DNA of 64,000 nt, from the NCBI RefSeq assembly GCF_016427535.1, contig NZ_JAELXV010000003.1, positions 496,001 through 560,000 on the forward strand, in the 5' to 3' direction. Of this stretch, positions 35,875 through 44,656 are shown one piece after another (positions within the stretch are counted from its first letter, which is position 1; each line of letters starts with the position of its first letter). The notes beneath the pieces were generated by a model. The model was not told where the DNA came from. It did not search any database and saw only the letters and a program-made list of their open reading frames with translations. Both the position numbers and the translations under genes were made by a program. The DNA is from Hymenobacter sp. BT559. Lineage in GTDB: Bacteria; Bacteroidota; Bacteroidia; Cytophagales; Hymenobacteraceae.

Positions 35875-36767
35875 AGAGATTGCGGAACGGAGGCTGGGGC
35901 CGGAACTGCTAGTGTGGCCTGCTGCCGGCGGTGGTTATGCTCATAGAGCTTAGCATCAACTAGAAACCGGTACCAGAATCCCTGGAGAAAGTGCCAAATC
36001 AAGCCTGGCTTACCATCAAGAAAGCCTAGCTGAATGAAATAGCGAAAACTGAAGTAGACTAGCGCCCGCAGAAATAAGGGCATCTTGCTGTACATATTCT
36101 CCTTCATCCAGCGCTTGCGTGAATATTGTTCACCCGCCAAAGTCGATTCTACGTTTTGGCTAGCCGTGGTATGGGACTCAATGGCAAGTAGGTCAAGTAC
36201 TTCGCGGTTTGCATAAAGGTTATGCTTGCCGGTCCACCAAGTTAGATCGTTGAGATTGTGGTCGACCATGTCGTGTTCAAAGGCTTCCGTCTCGCCACGT
36301 TCTAGCACCACATGCTCATCCATCTGGCGGTCTTCGAGTACGGCTTGGCCAGTGCGCCAAATGCGGAGCAGCCGGTGCGGATAAAAACCACCATGCTTAA
36401 TCCAGCGGTTCATGAAGTACACACGCCGCTTAATAATGAAGCCCCCCGTAGCTGCTGCAGCGTGCGGTAACTTTTGGTTGATTTCGGTAATTAGCTCAGG
36501 CAGTAGGTACTCATCGCAATCCATGCGCATAGTCCAATCGGTAGTGATGGGACAGTTAGCTAATGCCCAGTTAAATTGGGTGCTGTAATTAACCCATTTA
36601 CGCTGGTACACCTGGGCCCCAAGGGCCGTAGCTAGGGCGCAGGTATTGTCAGTGGAGAAGCTATCGACCACAAAAATGTTCGAAGCGATGCCTTGTAGGC
36701 TGCGAATACACCGCTCAATATGTTGCTCCTCATTAAAGGTGAGTATAATAACTGAAAGTGAGTTCAT
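35871..36767 (-). CDS. Glycosyltransferase family 2 (LPS/EPS core type)
   Basis: A 298-residue GT-A protein. LSVIILTFNEEQHIERCIRS begins the nucleotide-binding fold, with DSFSTDNTCALATALGAQVY next and MRMDCDEYLLPEL carrying the DCD metal motif. RRVYFMNRWIKHGGFYPHRL and the later ENMYSKMPLFLRALVYFSFR resemble the KdtX/WaaE-like branch of GT2. It should add one sugar to the lipid-linked unit. It overlaps both neighbours by 4 bp. Confidence 0.85.
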   Translation of the reverse strand: MNSLSVIILTFNEEQHIERCIRSLQGIASNIFVVDSFSTDNTCALATALGAQVYQRKWVNYSTQFNWALANCPITTDWTMRMDCDEYLLPELITEINQKLPHAAAATGGFIIKRRVYFMNRWIKHGGFYPHRLLRIWRTGQAVLEDRQMDEHVVLERGETEAFEHDMVDHNLNDLTWWTGKHNLYANREVLDLLAIESHTTASQNVESTLAGEQYSRKRWMKENMYSKMPLFLRALVYFSFRYFIQLGFLDGKPGLIWHFLQGFWYRFLVDAKLYEHNHRRQQATLAVPAPASVPQSL

Positions 36768-37912
36768 GAGGCCTGCAATGCGTAAGGGGTGGACGCGGCG
36801 TAAAAATCAAGATATTGCTGCGCCAGATAGCGGTCATCAAACTCGCGGCGAATGGCAACTGGGGCAACGTTAGCGATGTGTGTGCGTTTCGACTTGTCCA
36901 GGATGGCGGCTTCGATAGTGGCCGCTATTTCGGGAGGCGAAAGTGTCGTGACCCAACCGTAATCGTGGGTCCGCACAAATTGGTACAGTCCGACCTGCTC
37001 GCTAATCAATACTGGGGTGCCAGTAGCCAAGGCTTCAATAACGACGATGGCAAAGTTTTCACTGTGCGACGTTAACGCAAATAAGTCAAGGCCAGCGAAA
37101 AACTCAAATTTAGCTTCTCCGTTTTTCCAGCCTACCCATTGTATTTTGTTGTCGATGTTGGTGGCGCTAGCTATTTCTTGCAATTCCTTTGTGTATTCTT
37201 CGCTACCAGCCCCCGCAACTAGTAGACGGTAGGGCAATTGGACAAGGGAAAGAGCTTTAAATAAAACGTCTAGACCTTTCTTAGGGTCAATGCGTGACAA
37301 GAAGCCAATGGTAAAGATGTCATTATCAACCCTTGGCGTAGTCTTCTGGGGCAGTGTTACTAGGTTAGGAATTATTATGCCTGACCATCCAGGAATTATT
37401 GCCTGTGATTCTTCCCATTCTAGCTGCGTAGAAACATGTACTATCGACTGCTTTAATAATTGCTTGCCAATCAAAGAATGTACAATTTTCTTTTTAGCAG
37501 AATTATTCGTGTCTAGAATGTAATTACTCAGCATTCCATGTGGTGAAACAATAGGCGTTATCCCGTGTCGACGGCAAATCCAGGCTGCTCCAATAACTAG
37601 GAGGTTCCACCACGAGTGAATGTGCACTATGTCAAAGTCCTTGACGGTCTGGCCAAGGTGGCGCCATAGGGCCGGGGAAGCGTGTGTGTGGTCGCCGGTC
37701 ACGCGTTTAAAATAATAAACCGTTACCCCATCTACCAGTACCGGGGCGCCAGCCGCCACGGGCAGTTCGGTTTTGCCGTTAGCCGTAGTAGTATATACCG
37801 TTACGGAGTGGCCCATAGCAGCCAGGGTTTCGGCCAGCCGGGCTATAACCACGATGGGCCCTCCGTAAATATAAGCTGGCTTGTAAGAGGGGACGATAAG
37901 AAGAATACGCAT
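36764..37912 (-). CDS. Glycosyltransferase family 4
   Basis: A 382-residue GT-B protein. The N-terminal half has PSYKPAYIYGGPIVVIARLA and IVHIHSWWNLLVIGAAWICR; the C-terminal half starts IFTIGFLSRIDPKKGLDVLF and ends with the donor site SHSENFAIVVIEALATGTPV (the EX7E motif). This matches retaining GT4 enzymes of capsule clusters. The stop overlaps the next gene's ATG by 4 bp. Donor and acceptor are unknown. Confidence 0.87.
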   Translation of the reverse strand: MRILLIVPSYKPAYIYGGPIVVIARLAETLAAMGHSVTVYTTTANGKTELPVAAGAPVLVDGVTVYYFKRVTGDHTHASPALWRHLGQTVKDFDIVHIHSWWNLLVIGAAWICRRHGITPIVSPHGMLSNYILDTNNSAKKKIVHSLIGKQLLKQSIVHVSTQLEWEESQAIIPGWSGIIIPNLVTLPQKTTPRVDNDIFTIGFLSRIDPKKGLDVLFKALSLVQLPYRLLVAGAGSEEYTKELQEIASATNIDNKIQWVGWKNGEAKFEFFAGLDLFALTSHSENFAIVVIEALATGTPVLISEQVGLYQFVRTHDYGWVTTLSPPEIAATIEAAILDKSKRTHIANVAPVAIRREFDDRYLAQQYLDFYAASTPYALQAS

Positions 37913-37949
37913 TTAATTTCGCCGGAAGAAACGAGCGGATAAACTAGGG

Positions 37950-38612
37950 CTAGTACACAAAGCCTTCGGTGCGGGTAAAATATTTAGCCGTTTTGGGCAG
38001 CGGCTGCAAGGCTTTAGCCGGTACCCCCCCGTAGAGCATCCACTCGTCAGTAAGGGCCTTGTTGAGGAGCGATTTGGCGCCGAGTAGGCAGTGGTCGGGT
38101 AATATGGCACCGCCCAATACTACCGAGTTAGTGCCCACAAACGTGTGCGCCCCGATGCTAATAGGAGCACTGTCTTGCCGATTTTCAAAAACATCGATGG
38201 AGTGTGTCAGAAACTGTGACTGGTAGCCCGCGATGGTAGCGAACGGCCCGATGCTGATGGTGTGCGTGCAGTCGAGGTGATGGTTTTTGGTAATAGCGGC
38301 GGCTTCACCTATTAGCAAGCACGGGCTTCGGTCGGTCTGGTGACGAAAATGGGGCGAATCGCTACCTAATGGAAAGCCGGTTATCCAATTATTGCGCCCA
38401 ATGGTAGCATTGCGGCCCAACTCGAGTCGGTCAAGGTGGATGGCGACGGTAAAATGGTCAATGTGCGCGTGAGCACCCATTATTAGCTTATCCGGAAAAA
38501 CCCAGGCTAATCCAATTCGAGCAGTAGGGTGAATCTCAAACTGAAACCACCGCACCAGTGCTCGCCGCCGTAACGACCATGGTAGTAAGAAAGAAAGAAT
38601 CTTTAAAATCAA
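37950..38612 (-). CDS. Hexapeptide-repeat acyltransferase
   Basis: About 220 residues from a TTG two bases after the upstream gene's stop. The frame is open further upstream, but that would overlap the glycosyltransferase gene by about 90 bp and gives a non-family N-terminus. No ATG is available. A hydrophobic-basic N-terminus (LKILSFLLPWSLRRRALVRW) is followed by beta-helix turns: HPTARIGLAWVFPDKLIMGA, LGRNATIGRNNWITGFPLGS, GAHTFVGTNSVVLGGAILPD and LYGGVPAKALQPLP. The insertion with HHLDCTHTISIG could hold the catalytic His. It probably acetylates a repeat-unit sugar. Confidence 0.78.
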   Translation of the reverse strand: MILKILSFLLPWSLRRRALVRWFQFEIHPTARIGLAWVFPDKLIMGAHAHIDHFTVAIHLDRLELGRNATIGRNNWITGFPLGSDSPHFRHQTDRSPCLLIGEAAAITKNHHLDCTHTISIGPFATIAGYQSQFLTHSIDVFENRQDSAPISIGAHTFVGTNSVVLGGAILPDHCLLGAKSLLNKALTDEWMLYGGVPAKALQPLPKTAKYFTRTEGFVY

Positions 38613-38614
38613 GG

Positions 38615-39775
38615 TTAGGCTGGCTGAAGAGGTGAGTGCACGGCTGGCAGGTCCAATAAATCGAGGTAAGCTGCCGTCATTAATGCGGGCGCGTAGCGCT
38701 GGCAATTAGCAAAGCCCTGCTGCGTTAGTTCGGCTCCAAGCGGGCTGGTTGAAAGCTGTAGAAATGCTTCGGCAAACGCCTGGGCGTCGTCTGGGGAGGC
38801 GTGCAGGGCTGCGCCCCCGCTAACTTCAGGCATAGGGGCAATACTGCTAGCAATAACTGGGGCGCCGCAAGCCTGCGCTTCAATAACTGGCCAGCCAAAG
38901 CCTTCAGAATAGGAAGGGAAAATAAACGCTGCACACGTACTGTATAGTGCTACCAGCACTTCGTGCACAGGTCGGGCAATGGACACAAGGCGCTGACTCA
39001 AACCCAATGCCTTGGCCTTAGCAAGCAGTGCAGGCTCGGGTGCATCGCCGGCCAAGCAGATAACTCCTGTCCAGCGGCTACCTAGGGCGGCCACCATATC
39101 GAGCAGTAGCGCACGATTTTTTCGCGGTAAGTCGGAACCTACATGCAGTAGGAAAGGAGTATCGGGCTGCAAGCCGGTGCCTTGCAGAAATTTCCAGGCA
39201 TCAGAGGCCTGCATGGGCCAAAACTTAGCGTTGAAGGCGTTGTGAATAACGCGCCACGTAGGCGCGGCTGTTGCGGCTGGCGCTAGCTCACGAAGTTGGC
39301 CAAGTGTGAAATGCGATACTGCTGCAAGGTGCCGAGCGCGGCTTAGGTTGTTCAAAATCCAGGTTTGCAGTAGGCGCCCCAGCCGGGAAGCTGGTACAAA
39401 CGCATCGGCATGACCCAGGCCACCGCGAATGGCGAGCACGTCGTGACAAGTGATGCCGGTGTAAGCAGCAGGTAGATGCGCTAGGTACGGCGCGTTAGAA
39501 TGGTCGCAGATATGGTAGCGGTAAGTGGCATCGGCTTGCCGTCCACGCAGGCGCCAGCGCAACACCAGGGGGAATAGCACCCACTTATCTAGGTACCCAA
39601 GCCATTTACCTACGCCGACATACGTATTGGTGGCAAAGCGGCCCAAGACTACAGTTGGCAGCCAAGTTTCAACGGTGAGCCCAGCCTGCTGAAAACCACC
39701 CTCCAGCATCTGCGCAAAGCGCAGCATACTTTCTTGGCGGTCGGGCAGATAATTGCCAATTAAAATTACGCGCAT
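38615..39775 (-). CDS. Glycosyltransferase family 4
   Basis: A 386-residue GT-B protein. Start MRVILIGNYLPDRQESMLRF, then TGITCHDVLAIRGGLGHADA, LLHVGSDLPRKNRALLLDMV in the linker and a donor site PSYSEGFGWPVIEAQACGAP. The match to retaining GT4 enzymes (mannosyl- or glucosyltransferase-like) is clear; the sugar is unknown. It lies 15 bp after the polymerase/ligase gene. Confidence 0.88.
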   Translation of the reverse strand: MRVILIGNYLPDRQESMLRFAQMLEGGFQQAGLTVETWLPTVVLGRFATNTYVGVGKWLGYLDKWVLFPLVLRWRLRGRQADATYRYHICDHSNAPYLAHLPAAYTGITCHDVLAIRGGLGHADAFVPASRLGRLLQTWILNNLSRARHLAAVSHFTLGQLRELAPAATAAPTWRVIHNAFNAKFWPMQASDAWKFLQGTGLQPDTPFLLHVGSDLPRKNRALLLDMVAALGSRWTGVICLAGDAPEPALLAKAKALGLSQRLVSIARPVHEVLVALYSTCAAFIFPSYSEGFGWPVIEAQACGAPVIASSIAPMPEVSGGAALHASPDDAQAFAEAFLQLSTSPLGAELTQQGFANCQRYAPALMTAAYLDLLDLPAVHSPLQPA

Positions 39776-39790
39776 TGAGGCAAAAGCAAA

Positions 39791-41137
39791 TTAAGAATGG
39801 GCAGGGCGCAGAGATGCTATTATAAGCCCAGCAATGAGGGTGGAAAATCCAAGCGCTGTAGGCTGCGCCCATTGCGATTGGGGTATCATCAGTAGACCAT
39901 TGCCGAGTAGTATCCAGGGTAGAATGTCGTTTTGGCGGAGGCGCTTGTAGCAGGCCACCGTGAGCTTGACGCACAGCGCCATGCGTACGAAAATGATGCA
40001 GAGTCCCAGCCATGGACCAAGCTCGCCGATAAGCCGACCCCACTCGCCCTCCGAAATCAGAAAGGCCCTGCTCCCGCCTGTCAGGATAGCGCTGCCCGCA
40101 TTGGTACCCATGCCAATACCATAGCCAAAAAAGGGCTGTTGACCCGAGTTAGCTAAGGCTTCAAGCATGCCACCGAGATAGCGATTGCCCAGCGAGCCCT
40201 TTAGGCCGCCTTCTACGTCGGATGCCGCCGTAAATCGGCTTACGAAGGCTTCAATGGGAGTTTGTAGCACGCTCACTCGGCTTAGCAGCAGTAATACGCA
40301 CACGCCGCCCATGCCTAGTAGCAATAGCCGCCCAATGTTTTTAGGATGGCGTAGCATCCCGAGAGCTGTAAAAAGCAGCGCTACAGCCGTGAAAAGTAGT
40401 AGGCTGCGGCTGATAGAGAACGGAATGGCCGACAGTAGACCAACTGTTGCGGCTATCAGGGCCAAACGGTTGATACCTTTTGGGTGAAGCCAGAAGTAGA
40501 AAATGAAGCATGCGGCCATCCCAAAGAATAGGTGCGTGCCATTAGTGAAAGAGAAAGTGGCGGGCGGGCGGAAAAAACCCATAGCTCCGTCAAAGCCCGC
40601 CCCTGACATGTCGCCACCTACGCCCCGGTTTACCCAGGCAGACTGGGGGCTGTAGAACTGCACGGCAATAAGCAGAGCCATAGGCGCGGTCATCCATACT
40701 AGCGCGGCACCCATTTTCACCACATCGGCGCGGTTGAATACGCGGCCAATTACGAATATCATTGGGAAGTGGAGCAGTAAGATGCGGCTTCCATATATTG
40801 CCACCGTCAGGTTGCCATGCCCCAGTAGCAAGGCGCTAATAATACCTAGGATGCTGACGGCCACTGTCGTAGTCATATATGGGTTGGCCGGGAGCAGGCT
40901 GCGCCGCCAGGTCATTACTATCAACCACAGCGCCAGAGGGTCGCGCACTATAAGCAGGGGCGTGGCTAAGCCAGGTAACACCCAGCGCCGTAGTGCCCCT
41001 TCAAAAATCAGGAGTAATAAGTATGCCCAAATGCCACGCTTGAGCAGCTGGTTGGGGTCAGTAGCCACAACCGGCCGGGCGGGCCGGATAGCCGGGTAGG
41101 CACCAGGGGCAGGCAGGGTAGTGGCAAAGTGTGACAT
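39791..41137 (-). CDS. O-antigen ligase/polymerase-like membrane protein (Wzy/WaaL family)
   Basis: A 448-residue protein with about ten to twelve membrane helices. A large soluble loop lies between the late helices (about residues 290-370: RFTAASDVEGGLKGSLGNRY, FFGYGIGMGTNAGSAILTGG). Such loops and the preceding SRSLLLF segment are typical of the Wzy_C family, which joins repeat units into chains or ligates them to a carrier. Its place among glycosyltransferases and a Wzx-like flippase favours repeat-unit polymerase. Confidence 0.82.
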   Translation of the reverse strand: MSHFATTLPAPGAYPAIRPARPVVATDPNQLLKRGIWAYLLLLIFEGALRRWVLPGLATPLLIVRDPLALWLIVMTWRRSLLPANPYMTTTVAVSILGIISALLLGHGNLTVAIYGSRILLLHFPMIFVIGRVFNRADVVKMGAALVWMTAPMALLIAVQFYSPQSAWVNRGVGGDMSGAGFDGAMGFFRPPATFSFTNGTHLFFGMAACFIFYFWLHPKGINRLALIAATVGLLSAIPFSISRSLLLFTAVALLFTALGMLRHPKNIGRLLLLGMGGVCVLLLLSRVSVLQTPIEAFVSRFTAASDVEGGLKGSLGNRYLGGMLEALANSGQQPFFGYGIGMGTNAGSAILTGGSRAFLISEGEWGRLIGELGPWLGLCIIFVRMALCVKLTVACYKRLRQNDILPWILLGNGLLMIPQSQWAQPTALGFSTLIAGLIIASLRPAHS

Positions 41138-41162
41138 AGAAGAAAAAAGTGCTAGAGGAACC

Positions 41163-42428
41163 TTAAGTGGTTGCTAGATGATTGCTGGCTAGTTCGGTGA
41201 GACCAGTAAAAACCTGGGTGCCATAGCTCTCCCACGTGTAGCGAGCAGCTAGCTGCTGGGCTAGACGCCCCATCTCAGGAATGGCCGAGCGGTTATCCAA
41301 AAACCAATTGAGCTTTTCGGCAATAGCCTCAGGCGAACGAATAGGTACTAGAAAGCCCGTGCGTCCTTCCTCAATTAAGTCTTCGCCTCCGGTATTAGGC
41401 GTTATTAGTAGTGGCAGGCCTTGGCTCATGGCTTCTTGCATCACCAAAGCGCGGCCTTCTACAATGGATGGGAGGCAAAAAACATCGCAGGTGCGCATGA
41501 GTGCAAGCACCTGGTCATGGGGGCGACCGGGCTCGTAGGTGAGCTGCGGAAGCTGCTGTCGATAAAACTCAAGTGGCGCCAGTGGGGTACCCAGTAGTAC
41601 CAACTCCAAGTCGGGACGGTCGAGCTGTTTCACGGCCGCCATCAAATCGCCGAGACCTTTGCGTTGACCTAGGGCACCTACAAATAGCACACGCAGTGGC
41701 CGGCTGGCGCGCTGCGCTGCTGTGGGCAGCGTAGCAGTAGTGCTGGTCGGTGAGCCGAAGGGTACCATAATAGTGGGTTTTTCACGTGCCCAGGCGGGCA
41801 ACGAATCGCGCACAAATAGGCTAGGAGTCACTACTACATCGGCCAACTCCAACTCCTTCGTTTTGCGGGCTAGCTTCGCTGGCGAGTCCTGAATGCCCCC
41901 GCCCAGCGTGGGGGCCCACTGCGGTAGCCGAGCTGCCTCTTCCTGCATAAGCTGCCGGCCAGTTTCCCAGTAGGCAATGGGTAAGTCGTAGACGCACCGC
42001 ATACCTAAGGCTTTGGCCCGCGTGAAGGTAGCCAAAGCTCCATCTTCATAGGCATACACCGTATCGGCTCCATGCCGTGTCTGCAGCGAACCTAGGCGGT
42101 GGGCTACGGCTGTGTCAAAGTCTTGGTATACAGCATCCATACTGGCCCATCCCTGCTCGTGGCGCAGAGGCGAGCGCACCCCCAGCTTGGGCAGTAGTAG
42201 GCGACTAAGCTCGCGGAAGGGATGGGAGTGGCACTGGTGTGCCGGCACCTCATAGGTGCGGCGCAGCCATTCTTGGCGCAAACCGCCCGGTAGTAGGCGC
42301 AGCCAAGCCGCCTGCGGCGAGATAGCCAGCGTTGTGTCAAACTCAGCCAGCTGGTCAGCCGCCAGAAGCGAGGCCAGGATAGCCCGGACGTTGCGGTTGC
42401 CAGTAGGGTGCGAAAGAACGGCTTTCAT
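41163..42428 (-). CDS. Glycosyltransferase family 4
   Basis: A 421-residue GT-B protein. N-terminal part KAVLSHPTGNRNVRAILASL and LQTRHGADTVYAYEDGALAT; C-terminal half with RVLFVGALGQRKGLGDLMAA and donor site PSIVEGRALVMQEAMSQGLP. Retaining GT4 type. The substrate is unknown. It sits in the middle of the operon, before the polymerase-like gene. Confidence 0.86.
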   Translation of the reverse strand: MKAVLSHPTGNRNVRAILASLLAADQLAEFDTTLAISPQAAWLRLLPGGLRQEWLRRTYEVPAHQCHSHPFRELSRLLLPKLGVRSPLRHEQGWASMDAVYQDFDTAVAHRLGSLQTRHGADTVYAYEDGALATFTRAKALGMRCVYDLPIAYWETGRQLMQEEAARLPQWAPTLGGGIQDSPAKLARKTKELELADVVVTPSLFVRDSLPAWAREKPTIMVPFGSPTSTTATLPTAAQRASRPLRVLFVGALGQRKGLGDLMAAVKQLDRPDLELVLLGTPLAPLEFYRQQLPQLTYEPGRPHDQVLALMRTCDVFCLPSIVEGRALVMQEAMSQGLPLLITPNTGGEDLIEEGRTGFLVPIRSPEAIAEKLNWFLDNRSAIPEMGRLAQQLAARYTWESYGTQVFTGLTELASNHLATT

Positions 42429-42470
42429 ATAAGGGAAATAGTAAGGGCCACGTTAGCCAGTCTAGGATAG

Positions 42471-43613
42471 CTAGCGTGGTGTTTCCTGCAACCAAGTGTG
42501 GAGCGATTGGCCAATGGCTTCCCAACTGCGCGTAGCCCAAAACCACTTGTGCAGTTGGCGGCGGCGGTTTTCGCCGGCAGTGCTGGCCAGTATGCCAGGG
42601 TCAGCCAGCACTTCGCTGGGCTGAAACAAGGCCGCTCCTGGTGGGTAATCGAGGTCCTTATCTGCTTCGCAGATAACTGGCACGGCGTGCGCAGCCATGG
42701 CGGCGAAGGTGCCTGATTTTTTGAGGCCGTTGGCATTCAGGCCCACCAAGGCGGCTTGGGCACTTAGGAGTTGCTGCGATATCTCGTCAGCCGCCAGCGC
42801 CCCCATCTGCACCAGTATGTTAGGGCCTAGGGTATTGTCTATCAGTTCTTTTTCTGTACGGGCAAACTTCGTGTCACTGGGCCCTATGGACCGAATGTGG
42901 CGCAGTACTCCTTGCGCATGCATTGCCTTGAGCAGCGGCAGGTTAGCTTCGAGCGACCATAAGCGCGTGTGCGACAGCCCAAACACTAGCCACTCGCCCG
43001 GCTGACGCTCGCTCAAGAAGCCGGCCTCGGGGTGAGGCGGTACTATGTTAGAGCCGATAGGATGCACGCGGACGTTGGTGCGTCGTAAAAGCTGGGCTAG
43101 TTTCTGCTGCTGCTCGCTATTAACAACGGCAACCCCAGTAGCAAGCTGGCCGATGCGGTCCATGGCCGAGCGCACAATACGCTGCTGCACTTGCTGATAT
43201 AACCGCAAGTCACGGCTGTCGTTCCAGGTTTCGTGGAAAAAAACAAATAGTCGGTTATCCGGGCGGCTCTTGGTAAAGTGGCGGAGCGCCTTCAGTAGCC
43301 CAATGGGCAAGCCTGAGCGCGCAAAGCTAGTAGGAGTGTAATTCAGAAACACGTCGGTGCCCAGCGGCGCCGCCGCTGCTTGCTGTAGCAGTTCCTGCCA
43401 GTGCGCCAGCGGCAGCCCGTGCCCAGGCACGGGGGCCTCAGGTAGGCGGTCAGCTCCGATGGCGACATCAGCGTACTGTTTACCTAGCTCTTGCGCTACT
43501 TTGTAGGCGTAGTCGCTCACTCCGCACACCTCTGGAGGAGCAGTCGGGGCGATGACGATTAGTTTCTTATTAAGTAGCTCAGGCATAGAAAAAAATGTCG
43601 GCGCAGCAGTCAT
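42471..43613 (-). CDS. Glycosyltransferase-like protein (GT-B)
   Basis: A 380-residue protein. It opens MTAAPTFFSMPELLNKKLIV, with CGVSDYAYKVAQELGKQYAD soon after. The C-terminal half carries ALVGLNANGLKKSGTFAAMA, matching a donor-binding loop but without the usual EX7E. The N-terminal half is weaker for GT-B than its neighbours. It overlaps the upstream stop by one base (TAATG), which supports the first ATG over one at codon 10. It is probably the third inner glycosyltransferase of the unit. Confidence 0.72.
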   Translation of the reverse strand: MTAAPTFFSMPELLNKKLIVIAPTAPPEVCGVSDYAYKVAQELGKQYADVAIGADRLPEAPVPGHGLPLAHWQELLQQAAAAPLGTDVFLNYTPTSFARSGLPIGLLKALRHFTKSRPDNRLFVFFHETWNDSRDLRLYQQVQQRIVRSAMDRIGQLATGVAVVNSEQQQKLAQLLRRTNVRVHPIGSNIVPPHPEAGFLSERQPGEWLVFGLSHTRLWSLEANLPLLKAMHAQGVLRHIRSIGPSDTKFARTEKELIDNTLGPNILVQMGALAADEISQQLLSAQAALVGLNANGLKKSGTFAAMAAHAVPVICEADKDLDYPPGAALFQPSEVLADPGILASTAGENRRRQLHKWFWATRSWEAIGQSLHTWLQETPR

Positions 43614-44656
43614 TATTGTGAAAAGGCTGTCCGGTAAAACTCCATTGGCTTCAGATATTGAGCCAGCGAACTGTGGCTTAGCTCGCTACGCTGCCGGTAC
43701 TCTTGGCTGGTCATGGCGGCAGCCTCCTGCATGCACCGCGCCAAGTCGGCCACGTTGCCGGGTTCGGCAATGAAAGCGGCTGGCCCGCCCGACTCGGGTA
43801 GGCCACCATCACGCGTCACGATGGCAGGCACTCCTACGCTACGGGCTTCGATAGGCGTCAGACCCATGTCTTCTTGGGTGCGGGCTGGTGCCAACAGCCA
43901 GCGGGCAGAGGCTACGTACTTCTGCTTGGCAGCATCATCGACAAAGCCTGGCATGTGCACGTCGGTTAGACCTAGTTCGGCCTGTAGGCCCAACACCTTT
44001 TCCTTGAGCGGGCCGTCGCCTAGTATCGTTAGGGGCCAGTCAGCTGCCGAAAATTTAGCTAGCGCGTAGGCTTGCAGTATCTCCTCCAAGCCTTTATTCG
44101 TAATCCAGCGTCCTACGAAGATGAAACCCTTGCGCTGCTCGGGCGGGCACTGCTGCTGCGGCAACCGGCACACGGTGGGGATGCAATCACTATTGTTTGA
44201 TTTTATCCTTGGCTCCCAAGTGCTCCACACAAAACGAGAATTGTACCAACGTTGGTTGGCTAGCTTAATTGTAATTCCCCAAATGGCTGTGTGCAGACTA
44301 TTTCCTGGTAGCCGCCGGTTGTGCACTGTCAAAAATATCTTCTTGCCGAGCAGGCGGCCCGGAAAAACGATGTCCGGTGGCATATTTTGTACATGCAAAA
44401 TATCAGCCCACCGTATTAGGCTCAAGAGGTTAGATGAGCCCCGCTCCACGTAGTATACCTGGCGGCACACATTCTCGGCCAGTTCCTTTAGCTCTGTTTT
44501 AAACGTAGCGCCTTTCACTAACTTAAAGCACAGTCGCACTTCAAACTCGGGCCATGCTTCGGCTGCTTCGGCCATGGCTATCATAAAGGCCTCAATGCCT
44601 CCGTAGCCGCCCTGCGAAGCACCCACAATCAATAGTTTTTTACGCAACGCAGCCAT
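43613..44656 (-). CDS. Glycosyltransferase family 4
   Basis: A 347-residue GT-B protein. KLLIVGASQGGYGGIEAFMI starts the acceptor half; GFIFVGRWITNKGLEEILQA and TQEDMGLTPIEARSVGVPA (EX7E-type donor site) define the donor half. Both ends overlap their neighbours by one base through TAATG, showing tight coupling with the flippase gene upstream and the next glycosyltransferase gene. Confidence 0.87.
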   Translation of the reverse strand: MAALRKKLLIVGASQGGYGGIEAFMIAMAEAAEAWPEFEVRLCFKLVKGATFKTELKELAENVCRQVYYVERGSSNLLSLIRWADILHVQNMPPDIVFPGRLLGKKIFLTVHNRRLPGNSLHTAIWGITIKLANQRWYNSRFVWSTWEPRIKSNNSDCIPTVCRLPQQQCPPEQRKGFIFVGRWITNKGLEEILQAYALAKFSAADWPLTILGDGPLKEKVLGLQAELGLTDVHMPGFVDDAAKQKYVASARWLLAPARTQEDMGLTPIEARSVGVPAIVTRDGGLPESGGPAAFIAEPGNVADLARCMQEAAAMTSQEYRQRSELSHSSLAQYLKPMEFYRTAFSQ

